Shown piece after piece: positions 33,782 to 41,719 of a stretch of 41,719 bases of DNA. The position numbers and the translations under genes are program-made. This DNA is from Halieaceae bacterium. GTDB lineage: Bacteria > Pseudomonadota > Gammaproteobacteria > Pseudomonadales > Halieaceae. Within the stretch, counting starts at the first letter, position 1. Every line of letters starts with the position of its first letter. The notes beneath the pieces were generated by a model. That model saw only the letters and a program-made list of their open reading frames with translations, was not told the DNA's origin and did not search any database. Location: the NCBI GenBank assembly GCA_026710905.1, contig JAPOQD010000190.1, forward strand, positions 1 to 41,719. The letters are read 5' to 3'.

Positions 33782-35033
33782 GTGGCCCCCGTTCTTGATG
33801 GATGAATTCGACAGGAAGTGTCTTGAGACCCGATAGACGGTTGGTCCGGGTCCACGTTGGTTCGCCAATGATTTCGATAATCGACCATCGATCCAGGATA
33901 GCGTTGAGCATCACATCCATCTCCAGTCGGGCGAGGTTGGCTCCCAAACAGAAGTGCGGACCGTACCCGAAACCGACGTGATTGTTCGGGCTGCGGGTAA
34001 TCAGGAACTGGAACGGATTCTCGAAGACGGCAGCATCCCGGTTGGCCGACATCTCCCAGACGACGACCTTCTCACCGGCACGGATCAACTTCCCTCCAAG
34101 GTGGGTGTCCTCGGTTGCTGTTCGGCGTTTGTAGACTGACGGAGTGGTCCACCGGATCATCTCTTCGACCGCAGTTGCCATCAGGGAACGATCATCACGT
34201 AAGGCATTGAACTGCCCGGGAGCCTTGGTGAGCTCCCAGACGCCACCCGCAATGGCTTTCCTTGTTGTCTCGGCCCCTGCGGTAAACAACAGGCTCCAGA
34301 ACATTGCCACCTCAGTCTCATCAAGGCGTGGGGGGTCCTGGTCCGGTAGTTCCCCATGGATCACTATGGAGAGAAGATCGTTCTTCGGGTCGGCGGTTCG
34401 CTCCTGAATCAGGCGCTGGCCATACTGAAACAGTTGGATGCTCGCTTCCATCAGCTTGGGCTCAGGGTCTTCGAGGCTGTAGTTGTGCGTCACAATGTCT
34501 ACCCAATCGTACAACATGTGCCGATCTTCACTGGGTACTCCGAGCAGCAGACAAATGGCCTGGAGAGGTAACTCAGCGGCCACGTCGACAACCAGGTCGC
34601 AACGGCCGCGCGAACCAGGCGGTGGCGTTAGCGAATCCAGCGTACGCCTGGCCATGTCTTCAAGCCCGTTGCGAAGGCGTGTGATCCTCCTCGCTGTAAA
34701 TCCCTTGTTGACGAGTTGGCGTATGCGTTGATGGCGGGGGTCATCCATCATGTTGAGGAGCTTCCCGCTCATCTCCATATCGTCGATCGTGGTGCCGCCA
34801 TACGGTCGATTGCCGCCAGTGTGCGATGAGAAAATCCTGGGATTCCGAAAGACTTCGACGACAAGTTCGTATGTGCTGATGCACCAGAAACCCTCACCAT
34901 CCGGGGTATGTCCGGTCGGCTCGTGCCACCAGACCGGGGCCTGTTCCCGCAGTTTCACGAATGCGTCGTGCGGGAAACCATTGACAAACGTTTCGAAACT
35001 ACTCAAATCCGGAATCTGTAGCCGGTCGGTCAT
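33765..35033 (-). CDS. Cytochrome P450 (CYP124/125/142-like)
   Basis: 422-residue soluble bacterial P450. Heme ligand Cys362 in VGFGYGPHFCLGANLARLE, I-helix oxygen-activation motif AGAETT (252-257), ExxR at 291-294 (EEMIRW), and LLNMMDDPRHQRIRQLVNKGFTARRI (C-helix region). The pattern is like P450s that hydroxylate terminal methyl groups of steroid or terpenoid side chains, but the substrate cannot be read. Needs a ferredoxin and reductase, not encoded here. ATG 35033 overlaps the upstream dehydrogenase stop by 4 bases. Codon use looks less CTG-rich than its neighbours, hinting at transfer. Confidence 0.93.
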   Translation of the reverse strand: MTDRLQIPDLSSFETFVNGFPHDAFVKLREQAPVWWHEPTGHTPDGEGFWCISTYELVVEVFRNPRIFSSHTGGNRPYGGTTIDDMEMSGKLLNMMDDPRHQRIRQLVNKGFTARRITRLRNGLEDMARRTLDSLTPPPGSRGRCDLVVDVAAELPLQAICLLLGVPSEDRHMLYDWVDIVTHNYSLEDPEPKLMEASIQLFQYGQRLIQERTADPKNDLLSIVIHGELPDQDPPRLDETEVAMFWSLLFTAGAETTRKAIAGGVWELTKAPGQFNALRDDRSLMATAVEEMIRWTTPSVYKRRTATEDTHLGGKLIRAGEKVVVWEMSANRDAAVFENPFQFLITRSPNNHVGFGYGPHFCLGANLARLEMDVMLNAILDRWSIIEIIGEPTWTRTNRLSGLKTLPVEFIHQERGPHAKLS

Positions 35034-35935
35034 GGCTGCTCCTCTGCAGGAGGAATCGGAGCGGTGAAACCGGCATCGGCTTCCAGGATTTCCATTGCGC
35101 CAATGAAGAACTTCTCTCCGAGACCTGCCTCAACCGACCGGGCAAGCACCGTCTGGGCCGCCTGGGTAAGTGGCAGCGGTGTTCCAATCTCCTCGGCGGT
35201 CTCAAGTGCCAACCGAAGGTCCTTTTCTGCAAGCGAGAGGTCATAATTGGACGATTCCCACTGCCGCTTGATGATCATGTCCGCCAAAGGCATATACATG
35301 CCTGCCGAGCTGGCGCGCAGTACTTCGAGGAACAGAGGAATATCGAGGCCGGCCTTGGCGGCAAGGAGGTAGCCCTCTTGGAAGACCTGTGTTGCCACCA
35401 GAAACACCTGGTTATTGATCAGCTTCATCAAGGTGCCGGTAGCAGATGGTCCCAGCCACTTGGTGTCGGACTTGCCGAAACATAAGAGAGCGTCACGGAC
35501 CCGTTCGAAAGCGGATTCATCGCCAGAGGGCATCAGGCTGAGTTCTGCGGCATCGGCGGCCCACACTCCGCCGGACACTGGGCAGTCGATATAGCTAACT
35601 CCGGACTTGCGGCACTGCTCGTACAAGCTGCGGACAGTGACCACCGAATTGGTCGATAAATCGACGATGACAAGCCCCTCATGCGCCGAATCCATTACAC
35701 CCTGGCTGCCGGTCACGACGGTTCGAACGGCTTCGGGCGTTGGAAGAGACAAGAACACGCAGTCACATGCCGTGGCGACTTCCGCGGCTGTCTGCGCAGC
35801 TTGCGCGCCTGCGGCGGTAAGGCGGCCCCTGGCCCGCTCATCAAGGTCGGCAACTATCACCTGATGTCCGGCGGCGACAAGGTGCTTGGCGCAGGGAGCA
35901 CCGATGTTGCCGAGTCCGATAAAGCCGATGTTCAT
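35030..35935 (-). CDS. 3-hydroxyisobutyrate dehydrogenase-family oxidoreductase
   Basis: Beta-hydroxyacid dehydrogenase family (HIBADH, 6-phosphogluconate and tartronate semialdehyde reductases). From ATG 35935 it has 301 residues: MNIGFIGLGNIGAPCAKHL with the GxGxxG cofactor loop, DLSTNSV, the substrate-binding DCPVSGGVWAA (residues 118-127), and the catalytic Lys171 in GTLMKLINNQ. Asp30 after strand 2 favours NAD. It could oxidise a primary or secondary hydroxyl produced by the P450. First gene of a three-gene operon (dehydrogenase, P450, SnoaL-like). The frame is open to 36013. Confidence 0.88.
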   Translation of the reverse strand: MNIGFIGLGNIGAPCAKHLVAAGHQVIVADLDERARGRLTAAGAQAAQTAAEVATACDCVFLSLPTPEAVRTVVTGSQGVMDSAHEGLVIVDLSTNSVVTVRSLYEQCRKSGVSYIDCPVSGGVWAADAAELSLMPSGDESAFERVRDALLCFGKSDTKWLGPSATGTLMKLINNQVFLVATQVFQEGYLLAAKAGLDIPLFLEVLRASSAGMYMPLADMIIKRQWESSNYDLSLAEKDLRLALETAEEIGTPLPLTQAAQTVLARSVEAGLGEKFFIGAMEILEADAGFTAPIPPAEEQP

Positions 35936-36098
35936 GCCGTGGCGCCTCGCTTCGATGATAGTCCAAAGGCCACAAGCCAGCGGTTGTGAGAGTAGAAGTA
36001 TACCGAGGGGCACAGGTCGAATAAAGCAAGTATTTCAACTACCAAAGCAGGTCGTTGGCCATCGCCCCGTCCCACTGGCTTCTTTAATTTCGCATTGT

Positions 36099-36153
36099 TG
36101 ATAATCGGGAAAAATATCCAGTGGCGGCGAATCCCCGCTTGCATGATAATCGG
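36099..36153. repeat. Direct repeat TGATAATCGG in a divergent promoter region
   Basis: TGATAATCGG occurs at 36099-36108 and 36144-36153, 45 bases apart, in the 245-base gap between the dehydrogenase and kinase-like genes. A binding site for a regulator is possible. Confidence 0.25.
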
Positions 36154-36180
36154 ACATCACTCCAGGGAAGTAACCGGCGA

Positions 36181-37344
36181 ATGAACTCACCAGCCCTTTC
36201 CGAACAAATTAAATCCTTGTACGAACGTGATCTGCAGTCCGGGGTAAAACCGGTGGCGGCGGCTGACGTTCCACTCAGCTATGAGACCATCACGCCTCAA
36301 TGGCTCAGTCAATTCGTATGCGCTGAAAATCCGGCGGCGAGGGTGGTGGATATCCGCCTGGGTCCGGCCGATGACGCCTCCACCAACCGGCGTCACCTGT
36401 TCCTGACTTACAACCGGGCCGGGCAGGATGCAGGCTTCCCTTCTTCGGTCTTTTGCAAGGCTTCCCATTCTCTTATCACCCGGTTGAATATGGGCTTGTG
36501 CGGCGCCGCGCACGGTGAGGTAATGTTTTATACCAGGCTGCGAGGTTTACTGAATATCGATGCCCCGCACAGCTATCATGCGAACTATGATCCGGAGTCC
36601 TTTGCTTCGATTGTCATTCTGGAGGACCTGGCCGGGCAGGTGGAATTTTGCACTCATACTACGGAAATAAATTGGGACCGGGCGGCCAGCATGGTATGCC
36701 TGATGGCCAACTACCACGCGGCAATACAGGAGCATCCCGGCTTGCATGCAAAAACTTTCCAGTTGCCCACCTTCCCGGAATTCTGGCAAAAAATTGTGGA
36801 CCGCGTGTATATGGAGGAATCCAGCAACAACGGTTTTCTGGCATGCGAAGAACTTATTCCCCGACGCCTTTTTGAGCGGTTCCCGGAAGTATGGCCAGCC
36901 ACACTGCGGGCGGTCGCCAGACACGAGACACTGCCCCAGACATTGGTTCACAGTGATGTGCATCTGAAAAATTGGTATGTGCGCGGTGGCGATCAAATGG
37001 GATTGACGGACTGGCATTGTTGCTGCGCCGGAAACTGGTCGCGAGATTTTGCCTATGCCATCTCGGTAGCGTTAACGCCGGAGGACCGCCGTAACTGGGA
37101 GCAGGATCTGCTGCGCCTGTATCTCTCGGAGGTCGAAGGCCGGGGAGGCAATGTCATCTCTTTCGATGAGGCATGGGCGCTGTACAGACAACAGCTTTTC
37201 ACCGCGCTTGCCTTTTGGACCAATACCTTGTGTCCATCAGAGCTGCAACCGCAAGATATGCAGCCGCAGGATGCGGCCCGTGAATTTATTCGCCGGGTCG
37301 CCTGCGCCATCGACGATCTCGATGCTTTCGATGACTCGGAATAA
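36181..37344 (+). CDS. Phosphotransferase-family protein (ecdysteroid kinase/APH-like)
   Basis: 387 residues from ATG 36181 (GGGAAG upstream). C-lobe kinase motifs HSDVHLKNW (257-264; HxDxxxxN catalytic loop) and LTDWHCC (Asp277, DFG equivalent) place it in the aminoglycoside/choline-type kinase superfamily; the order and the SFASIVILEDLAG segment resemble ecdysteroid-kinase-like and fungal phosphotransferases. It likely uses ATP to phosphorylate a hydroxyl of a small, probably lipid molecule. Only distantly like the two paralogues downstream. The open frame starts at GTG 36121 but the first 20 codons have no ribosome site. Confidence 0.8.
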   Translation: MNSPALSEQIKSLYERDLQSGVKPVAAADVPLSYETITPQWLSQFVCAENPAARVVDIRLGPADDASTNRRHLFLTYNRAGQDAGFPSSVFCKASHSLITRLNMGLCGAAHGEVMFYTRLRGLLNIDAPHSYHANYDPESFASIVILEDLAGQVEFCTHTTEINWDRAASMVCLMANYHAAIQEHPGLHAKTFQLPTFPEFWQKIVDRVYMEESSNNGFLACEELIPRRLFERFPEVWPATLRAVARHETLPQTLVHSDVHLKNWYVRGGDQMGLTDWHCCCAGNWSRDFAYAISVALTPEDRRNWEQDLLRLYLSEVEGRGGNVISFDEAWALYRQQLFTALAFWTNTLCPSELQPQDMQPQDAAREFIRRVACAIDDLDAFDDSE

Positions 37345-37428
37345 CCCTGTGGTTTGTGGCTGGCTCGGCCTGAACCGAATCGTTGTAGTATTGATAGCCA
37401 GGCGTTCCTTGTTGAAGGGAGAAGTCAC

Positions 37429-37968
37429 ATGACAAAAACCGTTACCGAACTTACCCGGGAACTGGGTGATCGAGAAGCGATTCGCGATTGCCTTAGCCGT
37501 TATGGCCGAGCCATCGACCGCGCCGATTTTGCCTTGCTAAGCGATATTTTCTGGCCGGATGCGAGCATCGAATTCGAGGGTTTGATCAACGGCCCGATCA
37601 GCGAATATATCGAAAAGATCGTGCCGGAGGCAGCCCAGGCCATGGAGCAGACCGCGCATTTCCTTGGCAACATGCTGATTGAAATCGATGGAGATTGTGC
37701 GGTAACGGAATCGTATGTTCAGGCCTTTCACCGTCTCGCTAATGAGGACGAGCCCTACGACCTGGTGCTGGGCGGCCGCTATCTCGACCGCCTTGAGAAA
37801 CGCGATGATTGCTGGCGCATCCTGAGCCGACGCTTCGTCTGTGACTGGTTCAGGGAATATGCGGATTCCGCCGACTGGGAAAAGGGTTTTTATGGCCTGA
37901 AAATGAGCGCTGGTGAACGCTTCCCGGCAGACCTCTCCTATTCGTATTTTGCCAGTGCATCGGGCTGA
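37429..37968 (+). CDS. SnoaL-like domain protein
   Basis: 179 residues from ATG 37429, preceded by GAAGGGAGAAG. The N-terminal pattern REAIRDCLSRYGRAIDRADFALLSDIFWPDASIEFEG is the SnoaL_4/aromatic-hydroxylase-beta-like half barrel; the Tyr/Asp pair of the scytalone-dehydratase fold is visible (SRYGRAIDR). VTESYVQAFHRL and GGRYLDRLEKRDDCWRILSRRFVCDWF complete the sheet. Probably an isomerase, dehydratase or lyase for a bulky hydrophobic substrate. Located between two kinase-like genes. Confidence 0.82.
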   Translation: MTKTVTELTRELGDREAIRDCLSRYGRAIDRADFALLSDIFWPDASIEFEGLINGPISEYIEKIVPEAAQAMEQTAHFLGNMLIEIDGDCAVTESYVQAFHRLANEDEPYDLVLGGRYLDRLEKRDDCWRILSRRFVCDWFREYADSADWEKGFYGLKMSAGERFPADLSYSYFASASG

Positions 37969-38141
37969 AGACTATTGCACAATGGCCCTTGCGGGCATGT
38001 GGATCAGCGGCCGGCATTCGACCTGAGCGTGACGGCGCGAAGTATTCTCAGCATATTGATGGATTCCAGGCGCGACCTGGCATCCGTCACCGCATTTCCG
38101 GGCTGGACTTATGACGCTCGCCACGACCCGGGGAGATGAAT

Positions 38142-39266
38142 ATGAGTATTGAAATACCGGTTTATCCTGAAGACGTTTCCGCTATCTTTCTCAGCGAATT
38201 GGTCGGCGAATTGCGGCCCGGCGTTACTGTCGAGGCGGTGGACGTGCTTGCGGTAAGAGGGTATGGCGATGCGGATACCAGCCACTCAGTTTCGACATCC
38301 ACACAGGTAAGCTTTGAAGTGCGTTACGGCGGGGCCGCACACGAGGAGTTGCCAACGCGCTTATTGGCCAAAATGCCGATCCCGAACGAAGTCGAGTGCG
38401 CGAATCCCGAGCTTGGTCCCCTGTTTGAGAACGAAGTGGAGTTTTATCGCCGCCTCAGACCGGAACTCGATGGCATTGAGGCGCCACTGGGGCTGGGCGG
38501 CCGTTTCGATCAGGAAAGTGGCCGCTATATGCTGCTGATGGAGGACATTACGGTTCGTTCTCCGCACATCAATTCCATGATGGACCCGGACAACATCCCG
38601 GGGGTGGAAGCCATCCTGGATACCTATGCCAAGCTGCACGCGCGCAATTGGTGTTCGCCACGATTCGAGACCGATCTTTCCTGGGTGCAAGGCCAGGTGG
38701 AAGGCAGCATGGAAGACATGTTCGACCGTTTTATTCGTGATCATGTCGTCAACGAACTCGCCAGGGAAAACTACAAACGCGAGTTTGCCGAGGAGGCCGG
38801 CGCCACCGAGGCCGGGATGTATTTCGCTGAAAAGGCCCTGAAGCGTCATCACGCGAAACTTCCCCAAACCTTTCTGCATGGCGATGGCCACATCGGCAAT
38901 ACCTATGTGCTACCGGACGGGACCGGCGGCCTGTTTGATTTTCAGGTATGTTGCCGCGGTTACTTCATGTTCGATGTCGCCTATCTTCTTCACACCGGGC
39001 TGTCCGTTGACATGAGACGCAGGAAGGAGCGCGATTTGCTGGCGATGTACCTGGACCGGCTGCAATCCCATGGCGTCCGGGATGCTCCGGATATGGTAAC
39101 CGTCTGGAACGAATACCGGCTTATGGCCCTGCACAGCTTCTACCTGGGCTGGCTGACCGCACCGCGGGAGAATTACGGGCTGGAAGTGTGTGTCATCGGA
39201 AATCATCGTACCAAAACGGCATTTCAGGATCTTGAGACCTTGAAGCTTATGCAGGACCTGCTTTGA
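38142..39266 (+). CDS. Phosphotransferase-family protein, tandem copy 1
   Basis: 374 residues. The kinase-like core carries LPTRLLAKMPIP (ATP Lys region), ENEVEFYRRLRPEL, LLMEDI (140s hinge), HGDGHIGN (246-253) and FDFQ (Asp266, DFG equivalent). This fits ecdysteroid-kinase-like (EcKL)/APH proteins. It shares most motifs with the next gene (SYGDAD/GYGDAD, ETDLSWV/ETDLAWV, TAPRENYGLEVCV), so the two arose by tandem duplication. ATG 38142 is favoured because GGGGAG sits against ATG 38136 but 6 bases from 38142. A 167-base gap precedes it with no gene seen. Confidence 0.85.
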   Translation: MSIEIPVYPEDVSAIFLSELVGELRPGVTVEAVDVLAVRGYGDADTSHSVSTSTQVSFEVRYGGAAHEELPTRLLAKMPIPNEVECANPELGPLFENEVEFYRRLRPELDGIEAPLGLGGRFDQESGRYMLLMEDITVRSPHINSMMDPDNIPGVEAILDTYAKLHARNWCSPRFETDLSWVQGQVEGSMEDMFDRFIRDHVVNELARENYKREFAEEAGATEAGMYFAEKALKRHHAKLPQTFLHGDGHIGNTYVLPDGTGGLFDFQVCCRGYFMFDVAYLLHTGLSVDMRRRKERDLLAMYLDRLQSHGVRDAPDMVTVWNEYRLMALHSFYLGWLTAPRENYGLEVCVIGNHRTKTAFQDLETLKLMQDLL

Positions 39267-39352
39267 ACCAAACAGGAAGATTTTCCATGTTACCGTCAGT
39301 TCCTCACGCCAGGACCGAACTCCCACCCGGTTAACAGAAAAAGGAGAACATC

Positions 39353-40474
39353 ATGCCGATTCCAATACCTGTCAGCCCACAGGAACTGACCCCTGCCCTG
39401 TTGACCGAACTCGCCGGAGACCTGCGGCCGGGCCTCGGCATCGGGGCCGTCGACATTGTGGACATAAAAAGTTATGGGGACGCGGATAATAATGTCTCGG
39501 TTTCCACCTCGGCCAGAGTCACTATCGATGTTCAATACGGTCCGGGCGCGCCCGCATCGCTGCCGACGCGTTTGCTTGTCAAAATGTCGATACCGGAGGA
39601 TGCCGAGTGCAGCAATCCGCCACTGGACGCCGAATTTATCAACGAGGTTGCGTTTTACAATCGGCTCAGGCCGGAATTGGAACTGGAGACCCCGCTTGGA
39701 CTTGGCGGCCGTTACGACCCCGTGAGCCAGCGCTATGTTCTGTTGATGGAGGATGTCAGCGTCAAGTCCGTACATTTCAATTCCATGATCGACGAGAATA
39801 ATGTCGCGGTTGTCGAGGCGGTTCTGGACACCCTGGCAAAGCTTCATGCGCAATACTGGAACAGCCCCCGCTTTGAGACCGACCTGGCCTGGGTAGAAAA
39901 CCAGGTGGAGGGAGACCTTGAAGATCTGTTCGACGAATTCGTACACGCTCACATCCTTAACGAGATCGGCCGGGAGAGATACAAGCGAGAACTGGTCGAA
40001 GACCTGGGAACCACCGATGCGGAGTTGCAGGCCGGGCTCAAGGCGCTGAAGCGCCACCAGGCTACTCTCCCCCAGACCTTTCTGCATGGCGACGCCCATT
40101 ACGGAAACAGCTACGTCTTGCCTGACGGGACCGGTGGCCTGCTCGATTGGCAGGTCAATGCCCGGGGATTCCTGACCCACGATATCGCTTACCTGATCCA
40201 GACGGCGCTTTCGGTCGAAGCGAGGCGTAAAAACGAACGCGAGTTGCTGGCGTTCTACCGGGACCGGCTGTGCAGCTATGGTGTTGAGGAAGCGCCTGAC
40301 GCCGAACTGTTGTGGCTCGAATACCGGCGCTCAATGTTGTACGGATTCTATATGGGGTGGATAACCGCCCCGCGAGAAAACTATGGTCTTGAAGTTTGTG
40401 TTCTCGGCAATAATCGAACCGCGGCCGCCTACCGTGATCACGAGGCCGGCAAGCTGATCAGGGAAATTCTGTAA
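39353..40474 (+). CDS. Phosphotransferase-family protein, tandem copy 2
   Basis: 373 residues with AAAAAGGAGAAC before ATG 39353. Same layout as copy 1: LPTRLLVKMSIP, INEVAFYNRLRPEL, LLMEDV, HGDAHYGN (245-252) and LLDWQ (Asp265). The catalytic Asp and metal Asn/Asp are kept in both copies, so both should be active, possibly on different substrates. N-terminal regions differ most. Ends 22 bases before the convergent symporter. Confidence 0.87.
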   Translation: MPIPIPVSPQELTPALLTELAGDLRPGLGIGAVDIVDIKSYGDADNNVSVSTSARVTIDVQYGPGAPASLPTRLLVKMSIPEDAECSNPPLDAEFINEVAFYNRLRPELELETPLGLGGRYDPVSQRYVLLMEDVSVKSVHFNSMIDENNVAVVEAVLDTLAKLHAQYWNSPRFETDLAWVENQVEGDLEDLFDEFVHAHILNEIGRERYKRELVEDLGTTDAELQAGLKALKRHQATLPQTFLHGDAHYGNSYVLPDGTGGLLDWQVNARGFLTHDIAYLIQTALSVEARRKNERELLAFYRDRLCSYGVEEAPDAELLWLEYRRSMLYGFYMGWITAPRENYGLEVCVLGNNRTAAAYRDHEAGKLIREIL

Positions 40475-40485
40475 TGCGATGGATA

Positions 40486-40510
40486 AGCCGCCTGTATCAA
40501 GTAGGCGGTT
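40486..40510. terminator. Hairpin between convergent genes
   Basis: AGCCGCCT (40486-40493) pairs with AGGCGGTT (40503-40510), one G-U pair, loop of 9 bases; it lies at the shared ends of the kinase-like and symporter genes. No long T-run on either strand, so a moderate bidirectional terminator at best. Confidence 0.4.
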
Positions 40511-41719
40511 CCTCTTCCCAGGCTCCATGATCGAGGGCCAGATCCTGATAATCCGTCACCTTCAGGCGGGGAATTTCGCCGGCGGCCATCTGCCCGTCGT
40601 AATCACGCAGCAGGCGCAGCCCGGTACGGTACAAGAGGCCGATGGCCAGCAAATTGACCAGCCCCAGCAAGCCCATGGTCAGGTCGGCAAAGGCAAACAC
40701 GGTGCTCAAGTCCTGCAGGGCTCCCCATAGCACCAGACCCAGCACCAGCAAGCGAAACACATCGAGCAGGGTCCGGTTGTCATCGCTGAGATAGCTGAGG
40801 CTGTTTTCCCCCAGGTAGTAGTTGTAGAGAATGGAACTGAAGGCGAACAGCACCAGCGCCAGACTGACAAACTCATCCCCCCATTGGCCCAGGTGCTCAA
40901 CCAGGGCAAGCTGGGTCAAAACAATTCCGTTTAACGCCTCCGGCCCCGGCTGGTAGACACCGGCCAGCAGAATCATCAGCGCCGTGCAACTGCACAACAG
41001 GATGGTATCGATAAAGACACTCAGAGCCTGCGCCAGGCCCTGATCCATGGGGTGCGCCACTTTTGCCGTGGCCGCTACATTGGGGGCGCTGCCGAGCCCG
41101 GCTTCGTTGGAAAACAGACCGCGCTTTACCCCCAGCATGATGGCCCCGCCAATACCACCGCCGAGGGCCGGCCCGAAGCCGAAAGCACTCTTGAAGATAG
41201 TTTGAAATACTTGAGGTATCTCATTGATATTTATAAGTATAACGACAATCGCAGTTGCCAGGTAAGCCGCCGCCATAAAGGGTACCAGCAATTCCGCCAC
41301 GGAGGCGATGCGTTGCATTCCGCCACGGATGGTGGCCCCCAGCAGCAGCGCCAGTATCGTGCCGCTCAGCCAGGCGGGAAGGCCAAAGCTGGCCTCTACA
41401 GAACTGGCTACCACGAAGGATTGCACCGCGTTGAAACCCAGGCCGAAGGTCACCAGCAGCAACAGGGAATAGAGTAAAGCCAAGCGGTTTTTACCGAGCC
41501 CGTAGCGGATATAATAGGCAGGGCCGCCGCGATAGCTGCCTTCAGCAGTACGCCGTTTGTAGAGTTGCGCCAGGGAACACTCCAGCAAACTGGTGGACAT
41601 GCCGACCAGGCCCACTATCCACATCCAGAATATGGCCCCGGGGCCACCGAGACTGATAGCTACCGCCACACCGGCGATATTGCCGCTGCCGACCAGGCCT
41701 GCCACGCTGCCCACTAACC
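40497..41719 (-). CDS. Sodium:alanine symporter (AGCS family), 5' end cut
   Basis: Membrane carrier coupling Na+ to alanine or glycine uptake. At least 405 residues; the frame runs on through the right edge, so the true start lies outside. Family landmarks: VGSGNIAGVAVAISLGGPGA, FWMWIVGLVGMSTSLLECSLAQLYKRR, YRGGPAYYIRYGLG, IGGAIMLGVKRGLFSNEAGLGSAPNVAATAKVAHPMDQGLAQ and FAFSSILYNYYLGENSL. About nine helices can be placed in the visible part. Close to an alanine racemase and a D-alanine transaminase, but on the other strand and about 12 kb away, so no operon link. Confidence 0.93.
   Translation of the reverse strand, partial: LVGSVAGLVGSGNIAGVAVAISLGGPGAIFWMWIVGLVGMSTSLLECSLAQLYKRRTAEGSYRGGPAYYIRYGLGKNRLALLYSLLLLVTFGLGFNAVQSFVVASSVEASFGLPAWLSGTILALLLGATIRGGMQRIASVAELLVPFMAAAYLATAIVVILININEIPQVFQTIFKSAFGFGPALGGGIGGAIMLGVKRGLFSNEAGLGSAPNVAATAKVAHPMDQGLAQALSVFIDTILLCSCTALMILLAGVYQPGPEALNGIVLTQLALVEHLGQWGDEFVSLALVLFAFSSILYNYYLGENSLSYLSDDNRTLLDVFRLLVLGLVLWGALQDLSTVFAFADLTMGLLGLVNLLAIGLLYRTGLRLLRDYDGQMAAGEIPRLKVTDYQDLALDHGAWEEEPPT

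Overview
The window looks like a chromosomal segment of a gammaproteobacterium. Most likely it is an aerobic, lipid-degrading member of the Cellvibrionales/Pseudomonadales such as a marine Halieaceae or Spongiibacteraceae relative. This placement is inference from gene order (xerD-dsbC near hom-thrC, rpsP-rimM-trmD-rplS, dusA-tal beside gltX, an MlaA lipoprotein, a STAS plus RssB-like phosphatase pair) and from the type of lipid genes; no search was run.

Positions 1-16415 are mainly core genome. A partial gltX diverges from dusA-tal-terB, with an 82-bp inverted-repeat element between them. Then, on the minus strand, come a STAS protein and an RssB-like PP2C phosphatase (partner switching), an MlaA-type lipoprotein, and an hvfABC-type operon (short Cys-containing peptide, DUF692/MNIO iron oxidase, DUF2063 partner) that should make a copper-binding modified peptide. 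Next are alaC-hom-thrC, xerD-dsbC and the ribosome/tRNA-maturation operon rpsP-rimM-trmD-rplS.

Positions 16484-23830 form a heavy-metal efflux operon on the minus strand: BlaI-type repressor, M56 membrane protease without a penicillin sensor, TolC-like outer membrane factor, adaptor, CzcA-type RND pump and a short, probably truncated HupE-like ORF. Upstream of it, positions 23930-24646 hold decayed insertion sequences: an internally deleted IS481-family element and the C-terminal end of an IS1182-like transposase.

Positions 24939-40474 are an accessory lipid-metabolism and cell-envelope region. It has a thiolase, a D-amino-acid transaminase overlapping an alanine racemase, a DUF1499 membrane protein, an HtrA-like protease, an SDR divergent from a pair of acyl-CoA dehydrogenases, a three-gene operon (3-hydroxyisobutyrate-dehydrogenase-like, cytochrome P450, SnoaL-like), and divergent from that a phosphotransferase, a second SnoaL-like protein and two tandem phosphotransferases of the aminoglycoside/ecdysteroid-kinase-like superfamily. 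P450, SDR, two adjacent ACADs and thiolase fit oxidation of a steroid, terpenoid or branched lipid side chain. The three kinase-like proteins suggest that an alcohol intermediate is phosphorylated; that part is inference and is the best candidate here for an undescribed pathway. The window ends in a 5'-truncated sodium:alanine symporter gene.

I found no tRNA, rRNA, CRISPR array or replication origin.
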